A DNA stretch of 64,000 nt from an uncultured Dehalococcoidia bacterium. GTDB taxonomy: Bacteria > Chloroflexota > Dehalococcoidia > Lucifugimonadales > Lucifugimonadaceae. The notes under the pieces were generated by a model that saw nothing but the letters and a program-made list of their open reading frames with translations, had not been told where the DNA came from and did not search any database. How positions within the stretch are numbered: position 1 is the first letter of the stretch; every line of letters starts with the position of its first letter. The position numbers and the translations under genes are program-made. Shown piece after piece: positions 55,318 through 64,000 of the stretch. The stretch spans positions 23,803-87,802 of the forward strand of contig CAJWWK010000004.1 of NCBI GenBank assembly GCA_913048295.1. Direction: 5' to 3'.

Positions 55318-56190
55318 CTAGCCGACAACTTCTTTCATCCTTGCGCCGATGTGCGTCGGAGAGTCGACGACGTGGACTCCGGCCTCGCTCAGGGCCCTGC
55401 TCTTTTCGGACGCAAGGGCCGCCCTGCCGGTAATGATCGCACCGGCGTGCCCCATGCGTTTGCCCGCGGGGGCCGACTGCCCGGCGATGGCCGCGACGAC
55501 GGGTTTCGTGACGTTTTCCTTGATGTATTCGGCAGCCAACTGCTCACGGACTCCACCGATTTCGCCGATCAAGACTATTGCTTCGGTTTCGTCATCAGCC
55601 TGGAAAAGTTCAAGCGCATCGGTAAAAGTCGTACCGTGTACAGGGTCGCCACCAATACCCACGCATGTCGATTGGCCCAATCCGTACTGCACTAGCTGGG
55701 CGATCGCCTCGTAGGTGAGCGTTCCCGATCGCGAGACGACGCCGATATTTCCGGGCCTGACAATGTTGCCGGGAACAATACCGACCTTGGCTTTCGATGC
55801 GGGGGTGAGGACACCCGGGCAGTTCGAGCCGATCAGGCGTGTTGGCCTGTCCTTGATGTAGGCCATGACTTTGACCATATCGAGCACCGGGACACCCTCG
55901 GTGATGCACACGACAAGTTCGAGTCCGGCATCGACCTGTTCGATGATCGCGTCCATAGCGAACGGCGCCGGAACGAATATCACGCCGGTGTTCGCGCCGG
56001 TATCTTCAACGGCTTTAGCGACCGTAGAAAAATACGGGACTTCGTCTTCAAACTTCTGCCCGTCTCGACCTGGGTGAACGGCGGCGACCATGTTTGTGCC
56101 GTATTCGCGCGTCCGGCTCGCCTGGAAGCTGCCGTCGCGGCCGAGACCCTGGATGAGGAGTCTTGTTTCAGGTCCAACAAGGATTGCCAT
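55318..56190 (-). CDS. sucD: succinyl-CoA synthetase, alpha subunit
   Basis: SucD carries the phosphohistidine and CoA site of succinyl-CoA synthetase. The 290-residue protein has [44 protein letters not shown] and the phosphorylated histidine in RMGHAGAII. The ATG shares its A with the sucC stop (TGATG), the usual coupling in this operon. Confidence 0.97.
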   Translation of the reverse strand: MAILVGPETRLLIQGLGRDGSFQASRTREYGTNMVAAVHPGRDGQKFEDEVPYFSTVAKAVEDTGANTGVIFVPAPFAMDAIIEQVDAGLELVVCITEGVPVLDMVKVMAYIKDRPTRLIGSNCPGVLTPASKAKVGIVPGNIVRPGNIGVVSRSGTLTYEAIAQLVQYGLGQSTCVGIGGDPVHGTTFTDALELFQADDETEAIVLIGEIGGVREQLAAEYIKENVTKPVVAAIAGQSAPAGKRMGHAGAIITGRAALASEKSRALSEAGVHVVDSPTHIGARMKEVVG

Positions 56191-57368
56191 CAGCTGGCAC
56201 CTTCCAGTTCCAGCAATATCTGTTTTAAAACGTCGGCCGCGCCGGCGAGGTCGGGGGCAGATGTGATGTTGAGGCCAGATTCGCCGAGAATCCTTGCGCC
56301 TTCCTCGGCGTTGGTGCCTCGCATTGTTACGACCATCGGTAGCTGGGCGTTGGTTTCCTTCGCGGCGGCCACGATGCCCTGCGCCACGACATCGGCACGG
56401 GCGATTCCTGCGAACAGGTTTACGAGGATTATCTCGACATCGGCATCGTCCATGATGATCTTGAACGCTTCCTCGATACGCTCCTGATCGGCCGATCCAC
56501 CGATATCAAGGAAGTTGGCGGGTGAGGCACCGATCGTTTTCGTGATGTCCATCGTGGCCATTGCGAGGCCCGCGCCGTTCACCATACAGCCGACCCTGCC
56601 GCCTTCGAGCTTTACGTACGCCAGGTCGGCAGCATCGGCGCGCCGCTCGAGCGGGTCCTGCTGATTGGCATCGCGCAGGTCCACAAGATCGGGGTGCCGG
56701 AACAGGGCATCGTCTTCGAGGGTGATCTTGGCATCGAGTGCCACGATCTTGTTGTCTTCCGTTATCACGAGTGGGTTTATCTCGACAAGCGAGCAGTCGT
56801 TTTCGGTAAAGACTCTATAGAGATCGATGATGAGCTTGGTTGTGGCGCTGAGAGATTCGGCCGGAACACCCAGTGCCAATGCAATGTCGCGGGCGTGATA
56901 TGTAGTCAGGCCGATAAGTGGGTCGCCAGCGACGCGGAAAATCTTTTCGGGAGTGTTTTCGGCGACCTCTTCGATTTCCACTCCGCCTTCGGTGCTGGCC
57001 ATCACCACGGGGGCACCAATATCGCCGTCGATCACAATAGACAGGTAAAGCTCGTCTTTGATGTCGAGGGTTTCCGCGATCATTACTTTTTCGACCGGCA
57101 CACCTGCCACGCCGGTCTGTTTCGTGACCAGGCGACTGCCCAGCAGGGCTTCGGCAACTTCACGGGCCTGTTCGGGTGAATCGACGAGCTTTACGCCGCC
57201 CACTTTGCCCCTGCCGCCAGCATGGACCTGGGCCTTGACCACCACTCGGCCGCCGATGCGGGTTGCGATTTCTTCCGCTTCTTCACCGCTCGAAGCGACC
57301 TCGGCCCGGGGGGTCGGAACACCGTATTTTTCGAGGATTTCTCTGGCCTGGTACTCGTGGATATTCAC
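56190..57368 (-). CDS. sucC: succinyl-CoA synthetase, beta subunit
   Basis: SucC binds nucleotide and succinate. The 392-residue protein shows the ATP-grasp domain: [45 protein letters not shown], and the C-terminal [17 protein letters not shown] and [15 protein letters not shown] segments. It starts the sucC-sucD operon. Upstream on its strand lies a decayed signalling gene and a terminator. Confidence 0.97.
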   Translation of the reverse strand: MNIHEYQAREILEKYGVPTPRAEVASSGEEAEEIATRIGGRVVVKAQVHAGGRGKVGGVKLVDSPEQAREVAEALLGSRLVTKQTGVAGVPVEKVMIAETLDIKDELYLSIVIDGDIGAPVVMASTEGGVEIEEVAENTPEKIFRVAGDPLIGLTTYHARDIALALGVPAESLSATTKLIIDLYRVFTENDCSLVEINPLVITEDNKIVALDAKITLEDDALFRHPDLVDLRDANQQDPLERRADAADLAYVKLEGGRVGCMVNGAGLAMATMDITKTIGASPANFLDIGGSADQERIEEAFKIIMDDADVEIILVNLFAGIARADVVAQGIVAAAKETNAQLPMVVTMRGTNAEEGARILGESGLNITSAPDLAGAADVLKQILLELEGAS

Positions 57369-57577
57369 GTACGGATTCTCGCTTCTGTCGATCGCGCGCC
57401 TGTGCCCGGCGACGAAAATAAATTGCGCAGCTGGACTCCGAAAGGGAGGGCTGCGAATTATCGTACCGAGGGGAGCGGAAAGTGTCCACGAGTGCTAAAC
57501 CCGGATAAGCGTACTGGTGCGCGGAGATTTCGCGCATCCCCAGCGGTCCCGTCGACGGTGGGGTAACTGGAAAGCCT

Positions 57578-57620
57578 GTAAAAACAAAAGGAGTCTGCAT
57601 CAAATACCGACTCCCTTTTG
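57578..57620 (-). terminator. terminator after CheX-like fragment
   Basis: On the minus strand CAAAAGGGAGTC (57620-57609) pairs with GACTCCTTTTG (57595-57585) with one bulged G, and GTTTTTAC follows. It lies 21 bp after the CheX-like remnant. Confidence 0.65.
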
Positions 57621-57641
57621 GCGACTGTTGTGAAGTGTGTT

Positions 57642-57878
57642 TTATGCGGCTTTGAAGCTGTACCGTGCGTTTTCTGAAAGACCGATTCGAGCGGTCATCA
57701 GACCGAGATCGCTCTTGAATGTGACAAGGATCTGCCTGCACACAGTTGAGGTGAGCGTGCTGCCGCGGGGCTCGATAATCACGGGCGGACTAATGTCGCA
57801 AGGGAAGCCGTTGGCTGCCAGTTCGGTAGCCGCATTGCCGGTGATCACGTTAGCGATTTCACCCAGGATCGAAAGCAC
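57642..57878 (-). pseudogene. C-terminal CheX-like fragment
   Basis: The frame reads ILGEIANVITGNAATEL then CDISPPVII, the conserved core of the CheX/CheC-type phosphatase domain (the E-x-x-N helix) and its following strand. The N-terminal half of the domain is missing. The sequence is joined, out of frame, to the histidine-kinase remnant just upstream. The two frames overlap by about 20 bases. It looks like the 3' remnant of a deleted gene. Confidence 0.6.
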
Positions 57879-58497
57879 CCATCGGATTGAGATCGGTCAG
57901 GAAAAGAAGATTTGCCCCGAGCGGAATCGTTCCCGCAACGATCGTCGCTATCATTTGGCTTCTGAACATCGACGTTTCGGCAAAGGCCCGGTAGAGCAAA
58001 AACTCAAACCCCGCGAAGAACGCGAGGTACGAATAGAACCACGAAAACCAGAACCAGGGCCCGCGCACGAACTCAAGAGACATGCTGCCCGTTTCACCGA
58101 CGATGGCAGCATCCTCCCACATCAGATGGTGCGAGCTGTTGGTTGCGGTGAGGCTCACCGTGATTACGGGTATTACGAGGGCCGAGGCCAGCAGTCGCGG
58201 AGTGATGGTGCGAATACGCCCCGTCAACTGTGCGTCGGTGAAAAACCAGAAGACCGGAACCGTTGTGATGCCCACGTACTGGATTGGCACAAGCAGCAGC
58301 TTGTCGTCGAGTCGGTCGAGCAGGACCTCGATCCAGTAGCCGCCAGACCAAATCGCGGCTGCAATAATCAACCACGCGACCGATGCTGCACCCGGTGCCT
58401 GTCGCCGGTTCTACATGAAGGCGGTCATCAGGAGCGCGACGACCGCTCCAACAAAAGTGGCCGCAGTGACGAACGACGATGTTCCGAGCATCAACAT
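57859..58497 (-). pseudogene. N-terminal 7TM sensor domain of a histidine kinase, with in-frame TAG
   Basis: From ATG 58497 the frame gives one membrane helix, then TAG at 58413-58411, then NRRQAPGAASVAWLIIAA and further helices with IQYVGITTVPVFWFFT and GPWFWFSWFYSYL. This is the histidine-kinase N-terminal seven-transmembrane domain. The stop splits helix 1 from helix 2. After DLNPMGAFDPG the frame ends where the CheX fragment begins. The PAS, HisKA and ATPase domains are absent. Both the nonsense codon and the truncation mark it as decayed. Confidence 0.75.
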
Positions 58498-58605
58498 GGC
58501 TTCTGTACTGCTCACCGGGGTGGCAATTGCCCCGGCTGGGCACTAACTCAACAAGATAAACAGGGCATGACCATTATGGTTTGTAATGGTCCGTTACAGA
58601 CTACC

Positions 58606-59331
58606 TCACACGCTGGGCCGTTCAAGCAGCACCGTCGCCCCCATATCCAGGTACTTGTTGCGCAGTTCCGGTTCGTAACTGCGGATGCAGAGTTTCGTTT
58701 CGCTGCCTTCCAGCAGCTTAACGACGTGCCGGATGCAGTCGTCGTCGGTCTTCAGTGGGTGCTCGGGATTGGCTTCCCTGTTGAACGAAAGATCGGCGGG
58801 GCCCCAGGAGAGGCATGCGACACCGGGTTTCGCGAAGGTTTTTGTCCGGGTCACTGCGCTGAGCGATTCCATCTGCAGCCACAGCACACCGAAATCGTTC
58901 CAGTAGTCGGCATATTCCAGTCGGTCGGGATGGTCGTTGACGTTGGCCCGTGCAGCCCCTCCCCATGATCGTTTTCCGACCTGCGGGTAGTAGAAGTAGT
59001 CGAGCGCTTCCTGTGCTGTCTCGGCGGTTTCGGTCTGCGGCACTTCGATGCCCGAGGGACCGAGGTCAAGGATGTTGCCGACCAGGTACGAGTGGAACGT
59101 GTGCTTGATTCGGAAGACTACCGGTACTCCGACCTGGGCGGCGGCATCGCAGAACTCGATCAGCAGTTGCTCGCTGAAGGGTCCGTGCTGGCTGTCGGTC
59201 GATAGGAACGTGTAATCGGAACTTCCCATGATGTCTTCAATCCGGCTTTTTGTGGCCGTCATAGGAGTGGTAGCGCCGATCGAAATTTCGCTGTTTTTGA
59301 TGCGGTGTTGGAGGTTGGTCTTGATGGTCAG
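58606..59331 (-). CDS. HpcH/HpaI-family aldolase, probable CTG start
   Basis: The protein belongs to the HpcH/HpaI aldolase/citrate lyase family, which cleaves or forms hydroxy-oxo acids. Motifs are DSQHGPF (catalytic histidine), VVFRIKH (arginine), GPSGIEVPQTETAE and YPQVGKRSWGG. ATG 59262 would cut off the conserved first strand; 23 more codons upstream (reading NLQHRIKN then SEISIGA) match the family start. No ATG, GTG or TTG lies there. CTG 59331 with GGAG 6 bases upstream is the most likely start, giving 241 residues. The substrate is not known. Confidence 0.83.
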   Translation of the reverse strand: MTIKTNLQHRIKNSEISIGATTPMTATKSRIEDIMGSSDYTFLSTDSQHGPFSEQLLIEFCDAAAQVGVPVVFRIKHTFHSYLVGNILDLGPSGIEVPQTETAETAQEALDYFYYPQVGKRSWGGAARANVNDHPDRLEYADYWNDFGVLWLQMESLSAVTRTKTFAKPGVACLSWGPADLSFNREANPEHPLKTDDDCIRHVVKLLEGSETKLCIRSYEPELRNKYLDMGATVLLERPSV

Positions 59332-59446
59332 GGGAGACTCCGGGATTTTGTTTTCTTATTTGTAGCGCGCAATGTTAGCGAAACTGCGATGTGCGCGTCA
59401 CCGACAAGGGCCGCTGCGTCGCTGGCACAGTGATTAGCGCGGTTGC

Positions 59447-60427
59447 CTATTCGCCCAGCGCGTCTATCGATTGAAGAACGGCCCTGATGTAGCCGTAGCA
59501 GTAGGCAAACGCCACGGTGGCAGCATTTTCACCTGAGATCTTCGGCGCATGGTCGGGCATGAGCATCCCCTGGTAACCGGCCTCTTTATATGTTGCGGCA
59601 GCCGCGATCATGTCGATATCGCCTTCATCAGGAAACGTTTCTTCAAATGCCAGCTTCCTGCCGACAATGTTACGGAAATGGACGTTGAAAATTTTATCCC
59701 GCTCGCCGAACCAGCGAATCACGTCAAAAATTTCCTTGCCGGGGTCTTCTAACATTTCCGAAACCGTGCCCTGGCAGAAGTTGAGACCGTGGACAGGGCT
59801 TTCGTGCATCTGCACAAACCGCTTCATACCATCGACGGTACCCAGTACGCGAGCGACGCCACGGTAACCGTTTGGGGTGTGAGGGTCGTGGGGATGACAG
59901 GCGAGTTTCACCCCGTATTCTTCGGCGACCGGGACAACTCTTTCGAGGAAGTAGTCGATACGCTCCCAGTACTCGTCGGCCGAAACGTTGCCCCAGATCC
60001 CGGGGCGCTCGCCCTGGTCGATCTCGTCCCACTGGAAGCTCGACCGCATTGCGCCGCCTCGGCCGGGCCGGGGAGCGGTGCGGGTTATTCCGATTATGAA
60101 AAGGCGATACTTGACGGCGGGAATTCCAGATTCGGCGCAGGCCCTGATGATGTTCTGGCAGACCTCGATTTCGCGATCTCGGTCGGGCGATATTCCGAGC
60201 GTTATGTTCGGCGAGAGGTTTTCTTCCGGCTTCGTGCCGATCGGCAGGGCGACCATGTCGACTTTGATGCCGTACGACTCGACTTTTTCCCGGTACCTGA
60301 TCAGGACGTCGGTGCTCCACTCATCGGCGTACCCCGGTGGGTAGCCATTGATGTGATTGACGCCGAGCTGGGCGAGTACCTCGTAATCGGTATCGCTGCG
60401 AATGGGGTACTGGGTTCCGACAAACAT
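59447..60427 (-). CDS. mannonate dehydratase-like TIM-barrel protein (UxuA family)
   Basis: The 326-residue protein resembles UxuA-type mannonate dehydratases and related xylose-isomerase-like barrels. It shows the GVKLACHPHDPHTPNGYRG segment with metal-binding His/Asp, HGLNFCQGTVSEM, and FNVHFRNIVG. True UxuA proteins are somewhat longer (about 350-390). It could dehydrate a sugar acid and so act with the enolase-type dehydratases and the HpcH aldolase downstream. It is 115 bp upstream of the HpcH gene on the same strand. Confidence 0.82.
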   Translation of the reverse strand: MFVGTQYPIRSDTDYEVLAQLGVNHINGYPPGYADEWSTDVLIRYREKVESYGIKVDMVALPIGTKPEENLSPNITLGISPDRDREIEVCQNIIRACAESGIPAVKYRLFIIGITRTAPRPGRGGAMRSSFQWDEIDQGERPGIWGNVSADEYWERIDYFLERVVPVAEEYGVKLACHPHDPHTPNGYRGVARVLGTVDGMKRFVQMHESPVHGLNFCQGTVSEMLEDPGKEIFDVIRWFGERDKIFNVHFRNIVGRKLAFEETFPDEGDIDMIAAAATYKEAGYQGMLMPDHAPKISGENAATVAFAYCYGYIRAVLQSIDALGE

Positions 60428-60578
60428 TGTTTCCGCACCTGCCTGGTCGTTTGCGCTGCATGAGGGTTCAGTGCGGCAAATTTACAGTGCTTGCGGTACG
60501 GTTGGAAGTGCCAGACCGGATATGTGATTCGGATTCAGCGGGGTCGCGAATACAGCCCGGCTGCGAACTGAGAGATGG

Positions 60579-60668
60579 TGGCGGAGGGGACAGGATTCGA
60601 ACCTGCGATGCCCTTACGGACATACTTGTTTTCAAGACAAGCGCATTCAACCGCTCTGCCACCCCTCC
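60579..60668 (-). tRNA. tRNA-Ser (anticodon UGA)
   Basis: The 90-base gene has the 7-bp acceptor stem GGAGGGG/CCCCTCC, discriminator G and an encoded CCA. The anticodon stem CTTGT/ACAAG encloses CTTGAAA, so the anticodon is TGA, reading UCA codons. A long variable arm and the GGTTCGAATCC T-loop region complete the class II serine tRNA. The anticodon is UGA, not UCA, so it is not tRNA-Sec. Confidence 0.96.
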
Positions 60669-60839
60669 ACCGGGGTGCCAGCCGAATTCAGGCGAGACGG
60701 CACGAAGATTAAGTCTAGCCGTAATTTCGGCCGATCTGTATCGGTGCCCCGCCCCATTTTTACCGGCACCTGCGATTGATTTGAAGCAGGCTGTTGCCGG
60801 ATACTATTGGGCAGGGACCGGATGCTTGGAGAAGAGCGT

Positions 60840-61064
60840 ATGAAACAGCTTCTTGAACTGTCGGGAATGTGGATCATGGCGATCGGGTTCGTTGTCGCGG
60901 TGATCGGGATCATCGTGGCGGTGGCGACGGGCGATTCGATAGTCGTTTATGTAATCGGGTGGTCAATTGGCCTGCTTGGAGTATTGATTATTTTCTGGTC
61001 GGCACTGCATGAACGCCTCCGGGCGCGGAAGACAGACGATCTTGACGATGTGGGTTTCAATTAG
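60840..61064 (+). CDS. small two-helix membrane protein
   Basis: A 74-residue protein with two hydrophobic segments (about 8-30 and 33-54) and a charged C-terminal tail. GGAGAAGAG lies about 5 bases before ATG 60840. No family was recognised. TACTAT at 60802-60807 could be a -10 box. It is not near any related gene. Confidence 0.6.
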   Translation: MKQLLELSGMWIMAIGFVVAVIGIIVAVATGDSIVVYVIGWSIGLLGVLIIFWSALHERLRARKTDDLDDVGFN

Positions 61065-61183
61065 CGAGTTGGAACGCGGCGGCGGATTCAGGTTGCAGAA
61101 GTGGGATTCTCGCAATTGCGGGCGAGCTTCACTCCCGAGCGGGCGCAAACATTTTCTCGATCAACAACGTCGATGGCGCCGCA

Positions 61184-62005
61184 TCAGTGCTGGCAGTTGG
61201 TGCAGTAGTACGCGGTCCGACCGCCGAAGGATTTCGTTACGAGCGGAATTTCGCACCGGGGGCAGAACGACCCCAACTTTCTTCGCAGTCGCATGCGGTC
61301 GTCGTGAGCATCGACAATGAACGGTCGACCGCGGTCGTCGGGGTGGTTCAGGATGAAGTCGAGGGCGTGCTCGAGCGACTCACGGATCGCTGCGAAGAGG
61401 GCGTTGAGGTTGCTGGCAGAGATTCGGTTGGCGCGCCTTGCCGGTGAGATTCCGACCCTGTGGAGCGCTTCGTCGGCGTAGATGTTGCCGATTCCGGCTA
61501 CGAGCGACTGGTCGAGCAGCAGGGGTTTTATAGGGGATTTCCGGCGGCTTACGTCTTCGGCGAAACGTTCTGCGGTGAAGTCGGGGTCGAGTGCGTCTGG
61601 GCCAAGCCCTGCGAAGGCTTCGCTCAGATCGGTGAAAGTGCGAATCGCACCCCAGCGGCGGGGGTCGGCCAGCACCATTCGCAGGTCTTTTGCGCCGTTG
61701 CGGAGGGTGAACTCGACGCGGGCGAAGCGGGGCGCTGGTTCGTTGTCGTCGAGGACCTCGATGCGACCTGTCATGCCCATGTGGAGGCCAAGTACGCCTT
61801 GATCGAGGACCGCGGCGATCTGCTTGCCGCGCCGTTCGAGTCGCACGACCTTGCGGCCGGGTAGTTTCGTCAGGTCGGATATCGCGCCAGTACCCTTTTC
61901 GGGGCTGGGCTTGCTTTCGACGTCCACCCGCTCGAAGACGCTGCCGGGCATGCCTCCCCTGATGAGGTAGCGTCTGAGCGATTCAACTTCGGGTAGTTCG
62001 GGCAT
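61184..62005 (-). CDS. mutM: formamidopyrimidine-DNA glycosylase
   Basis: MutM/Fpg removes 8-oxoguanine and opened purines from DNA and cuts the abasic site. The 273-residue protein starts with the catalytic MPELPEVES (P2, E3), has the RRGKQ lysine, GMTGRI, ADPRRWG, the helix-two-turn-helix QSLVAGIGNIYADEAL, and the C-terminal four-cysteine zinc finger (CPRC and CTNC). It lies 109 bp downstream of polA on the same strand; the two repair genes are often linked. Confidence 0.97.
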   Translation of the reverse strand: MPELPEVESLRRYLIRGGMPGSVFERVDVESKPSPEKGTGAISDLTKLPGRKVVRLERRGKQIAAVLDQGVLGLHMGMTGRIEVLDDNEPAPRFARVEFTLRNGAKDLRMVLADPRRWGAIRTFTDLSEAFAGLGPDALDPDFTAERFAEDVSRRKSPIKPLLLDQSLVAGIGNIYADEALHRVGISPARRANRISASNLNALFAAIRESLEHALDFILNHPDDRGRPFIVDAHDDRMRLRRKLGSFCPRCEIPLVTKSFGGRTAYYCTNCQH

Positions 62006-62113
62006 GTGTGGGTAATTTTAGGGTTTCGTACGGAATTGCTGTCATCTCGACCGGCACCCACCGGCAAGGGTTGCCCGAATTAACCAGCACTAATCCTGTC
62101 GGAGGCAGCGTGC

Positions 62114-64000
62114 CTAAGGCACAACCGAATCCATGTCGCCCCAGGTTGGGCCTGTTTTGGCTTCTACCAGTAGAGGTACAGCGAGGTCCATCGCTGCCGG
62201 CATCATCGTCGTGACCATCATCTGCAATTCCATGAGCTCGCCGGGAGCAACCTCGAAGATCAGCTCGTCGTGGACCTGAATCGACATTTTCGACTGCATC
62301 TTCTGGGTCTTCATCTCGTTTGAAATGTTGATCATCGCGATCTTGATCACGTCGGCTGCCGTCCCCTGGATAGGCATGTTCACCGAGACTCGTTCTGCCG
62401 CCGCACGATGGCCCGGATGTGCCGCCGTTATGTCGGGCAGGTAGCGCCTGCGACCCGTGATCGTCTCGGCGAAACCGTTGTCGCGGGCCGATTGTTTTAC
62501 TTCCTCGATAAAGCCCTTGATTCCGGGGTACTTGCCGAAGTACAGGTCGATGAACTCCTGCCCCTGCTGGCGGGTGAGGTCGGTCTGCCGGGCAACTCCG
62601 ACCGGACCGAGACCGTAGATCACGCCAAAGTTCAGTATCTTCGCAATCCTGCGCTGATCGGGCATCACATCCTCGACCCCGTACATCGCGCGGGCGGTGG
62701 CGGCATGAATGTCCTCGCCGTTGTCGAAGGCCTGGAGAAGTCCTGGTTCCCGCGACATGTGCGCCAGAATCCGCAGTTCGATCTGCGAGTAGTCGGCCGC
62801 CAGGAATTGCCAGCCGTTTTTCGCATCGGCAACAAACGCTTTGCGGACTTTACGGCCAAGCTCAGTGCGCACCGGGATGTTCTGAACGTTGGGGTCGGTG
62901 CTCGAGAGGCGACCCGTCGCCGAGCCGACCTGGTTGAAGCTGGTGTGCACCCGCCCGGTCGCCGGGTTTACGAGGAGGGGGAGCGCGTCGACATAGGTGG
63001 ACTTGAGTTTTGTGAGTTCCCGGTACTTCAGCACCGCGTCGGCGACCTGGTACACCCGCTCGTCGAGCCCACTGGTCTCCCGGATCTTGTCGAGCGCGCT
63101 GGCGTCCATCGAGTAGCCGGTCTTGGTCTTGCGGGTCTTCGGTGCGCCGAGTTCGTCGATCAGCAGATCGGCGACCTGCCGGTTGGATGCGAGGTTCAAC
63201 TCCCGGCCGCCTATGATCGCAGTCGCCGTCTGCTGGATCAGCTCGATGTCGGCACCGAGGGTTTCCGACATTTCGGCGAGTGCCGATTTGTCGATGACCA
63301 TGCCGCTCCGCTGCATTTCGATGATTACGGGCAACAGGGGCAGTTCGATTTCTTCGTTTACGTACCGGGCGTTGTGCTTGTCGATCTCCGGTTCGAAATA
63401 CTCTTTTAACCGCCAGGTGAAATCGGCGTCGGCAGCGGCGTACGGACCTGCCGTTTCGATCGGGACTTCGGACATCGGAATCTGCTTGCGACCGACACCG
63501 ATCAGCGTTTTGATCTCGGTCATTTCGGCCTGGAAAAGTTCGAGTGCAAGCTGCTTCAGGCCGATCGCACGACGACCGCACAACTGGGCGGCGATCATCG
63601 TGTCAAAGTTCAGGCCCTTCACTTCGATTCCAGCCGAGGCGAGAACCATCATGTCGAAGTTGGCGTTGTGGGCCGTCTTCTTGATCGAGTCGTCTTCAAA
63701 CAGGGGCCTGAGTGCGGCGAGAGCTTCGGCGAACGGAACCTGGTCGCCTTCGGTGTGACCCACCGCCACATACCAGGCGTGTTCGGAGCGGATGGCAAAC
63801 GAGAGGCCCACGAGGTCGGAAGTCATCGAATTGAGGCCGGTGGTTTCAGTGTCGAACGCGAACTCGCCTTTTGCTTCCAGCTCGGCGATCATCGACTTGA
63901 GGGCTGTCATATCGGTTACGACTTCGTATTCGCCGAGTGGCTTCGGGGGTTCGGGTTCAGCGTGGGCTTCCGATGCCCCGTCGATCATCTCCATCTGGCC
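62114..64000 (-). CDS. polA: DNA polymerase I, 5' part outside window
   Basis: PolA fills gaps in replication and repair. The frame is open to the window edge, so the N-terminal 5'-3' exonuclease domain lies beyond 64000; 628 codons are present. The 3'-5' exonuclease domain is active-looking: FAFDTETTGL, HNANFDMMVL and AAADADFTWRL. The polymerase domain has motif A AADYSQIELRILAHMS, motif B RRIAKILNFGVIYG with the conserved lysine, and motif C SIQVHDELIFE. It is probably co-transcribed with mutM. Confidence 0.96.
   Translation of the reverse strand, partial: GQMEMIDGASEAHAEPEPPKPLGEYEVVTDMTALKSMIAELEAKGEFAFDTETTGLNSMTSDLVGLSFAIRSEHAWYVAVGHTEGDQVPFAEALAALRPLFEDDSIKKTAHNANFDMMVLASAGIEVKGLNFDTMIAAQLCGRRAIGLKQLALELFQAEMTEIKTLIGVGRKQIPMSEVPIETAGPYAAADADFTWRLKEYFEPEIDKHNARYVNEEIELPLLPVIIEMQRSGMVIDKSALAEMSETLGADIELIQQTATAIIGGRELNLASNRQVADLLIDELGAPKTRKTKTGYSMDASALDKIRETSGLDERVYQVADAVLKYRELTKLKSTYVDALPLLVNPATGRVHTSFNQVGSATGRLSSTDPNVQNIPVRTELGRKVRKAFVADAKNGWQFLAADYSQIELRILAHMSREPGLLQAFDNGEDIHAATARAMYGVEDVMPDQRRIAKILNFGVIYGLGPVGVARQTDLTRQQGQEFIDLYFGKYPGIKGFIEEVKQSARDNGFAETITGRRRYLPDITAAHPGHRAAAERVSVNMPIQGTAADVIKIAMINISNEMKTQKMQSKMSIQVHDELIFEVAPGELMELQMMVTTMMPAAMDLAVPLLVEAKTGPTWGDMDSVVP

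Noticed and set aside
58411..58413. In-frame TAG as a recoded (pyrrolysine) codon in the kinase sensor domain
   Set aside because: The gene is also truncated and fused out of frame to another fragment, so plain decay explains it better.
57637..58968. 443-codon plus-strand frame over the kinase remnant and aldolase gene
   Set aside because: It runs antisense across two unrelated recognisable sequences, so it cannot be one real gene.

Overview
The window looks like a chromosomal segment of a GC-rich, free-living bacterium, most probably a marine Chloroflexota of the SAR202/Dehalococcoidia type. This is inferred from gene content: three mandelate racemase/muconate lactonizing enzymes of the enolase superfamily sit within 5.4 kb, a paralogue expansion reported for SAR202. 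They lie among a sulfatase, a D-aminoacylase, sugar-acid and hydroxypyruvate enzymes and many core genes that follow no enterobacterial order. No ribosomal RNA, CRISPR array, phage or transposase gene was seen. Most genes are intact housekeeping genes.

Layout: 1-4.7 kb, infC (minus strand, AUA start), ftsH, a metallo-beta-lactamase-fold hydrolase and a CPBP membrane protease. 4.8-9.9 kb, trpA, aroH, a tyrosine-rich leader peptide, a DAHP synthase, ribF and tyrS. 9.9-13.5 kb, a broken flavoprotein disulfide reductase, an aminotransferase, and two thioredoxin-fold lipoproteins. The first of these has an in-frame TGA that reads as selenocysteine, followed by a bacterial SECIS-like hairpin. 13.5-24.3 kb, DUF1015, ligA, two unknown genes, pth, a large secreted metalloprotease, an Old Yellow Enzyme fragment, serS and lysS. 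24.7-27.7 kb, rsmD, coaD, a coiled-coil protein and a leaderless dusB.

27.7-37.1 kb is the accessory part: a 146-bp inverted-repeat element, a sulfatase, a relic of a cytosine-5 DNA methyltransferase, a cupin, three enolase-superfamily enzymes, a D-aminoacylase and an epimerase. Short palindromic CCCTC-type repeats lie between the genes. These enzymes suggest use of sulfated or oxidised sugars, sugar acids and N-acyl-D-amino acids taken from dissolved organic matter. 37.2-42.8 kb, a zinc-ribbon membrane protein, then plsY, a PHP phosphoesterase, ymdB and rny in one minus-strand run, and rplY behind a strong terminator. 43.2-45.9 kb, an Fe-S-type Rrf2 regulator, a ThiF/MoeB protein and a cysteine synthase, apparently a cysteine/sulfur-transfer unit.

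45.9-64 kb, an amidase, a dehydrogenase-like SDR lacking the usual catalytic Tyr/Lys, two hydroxypyruvate-isomerase paralogues, ppc and pgpA. On the minus strand follow two alpha/beta hydrolases, sucD and sucC, a decayed 7TM histidine kinase joined to a CheX fragment, an HpcH/HpaI aldolase with a probable CTG start, a mannonate-dehydratase-like protein, tRNA-Ser(UGA), mutM and the 3' part of polA. All family calls come from reading the translated sequence by eye; no database search was run.
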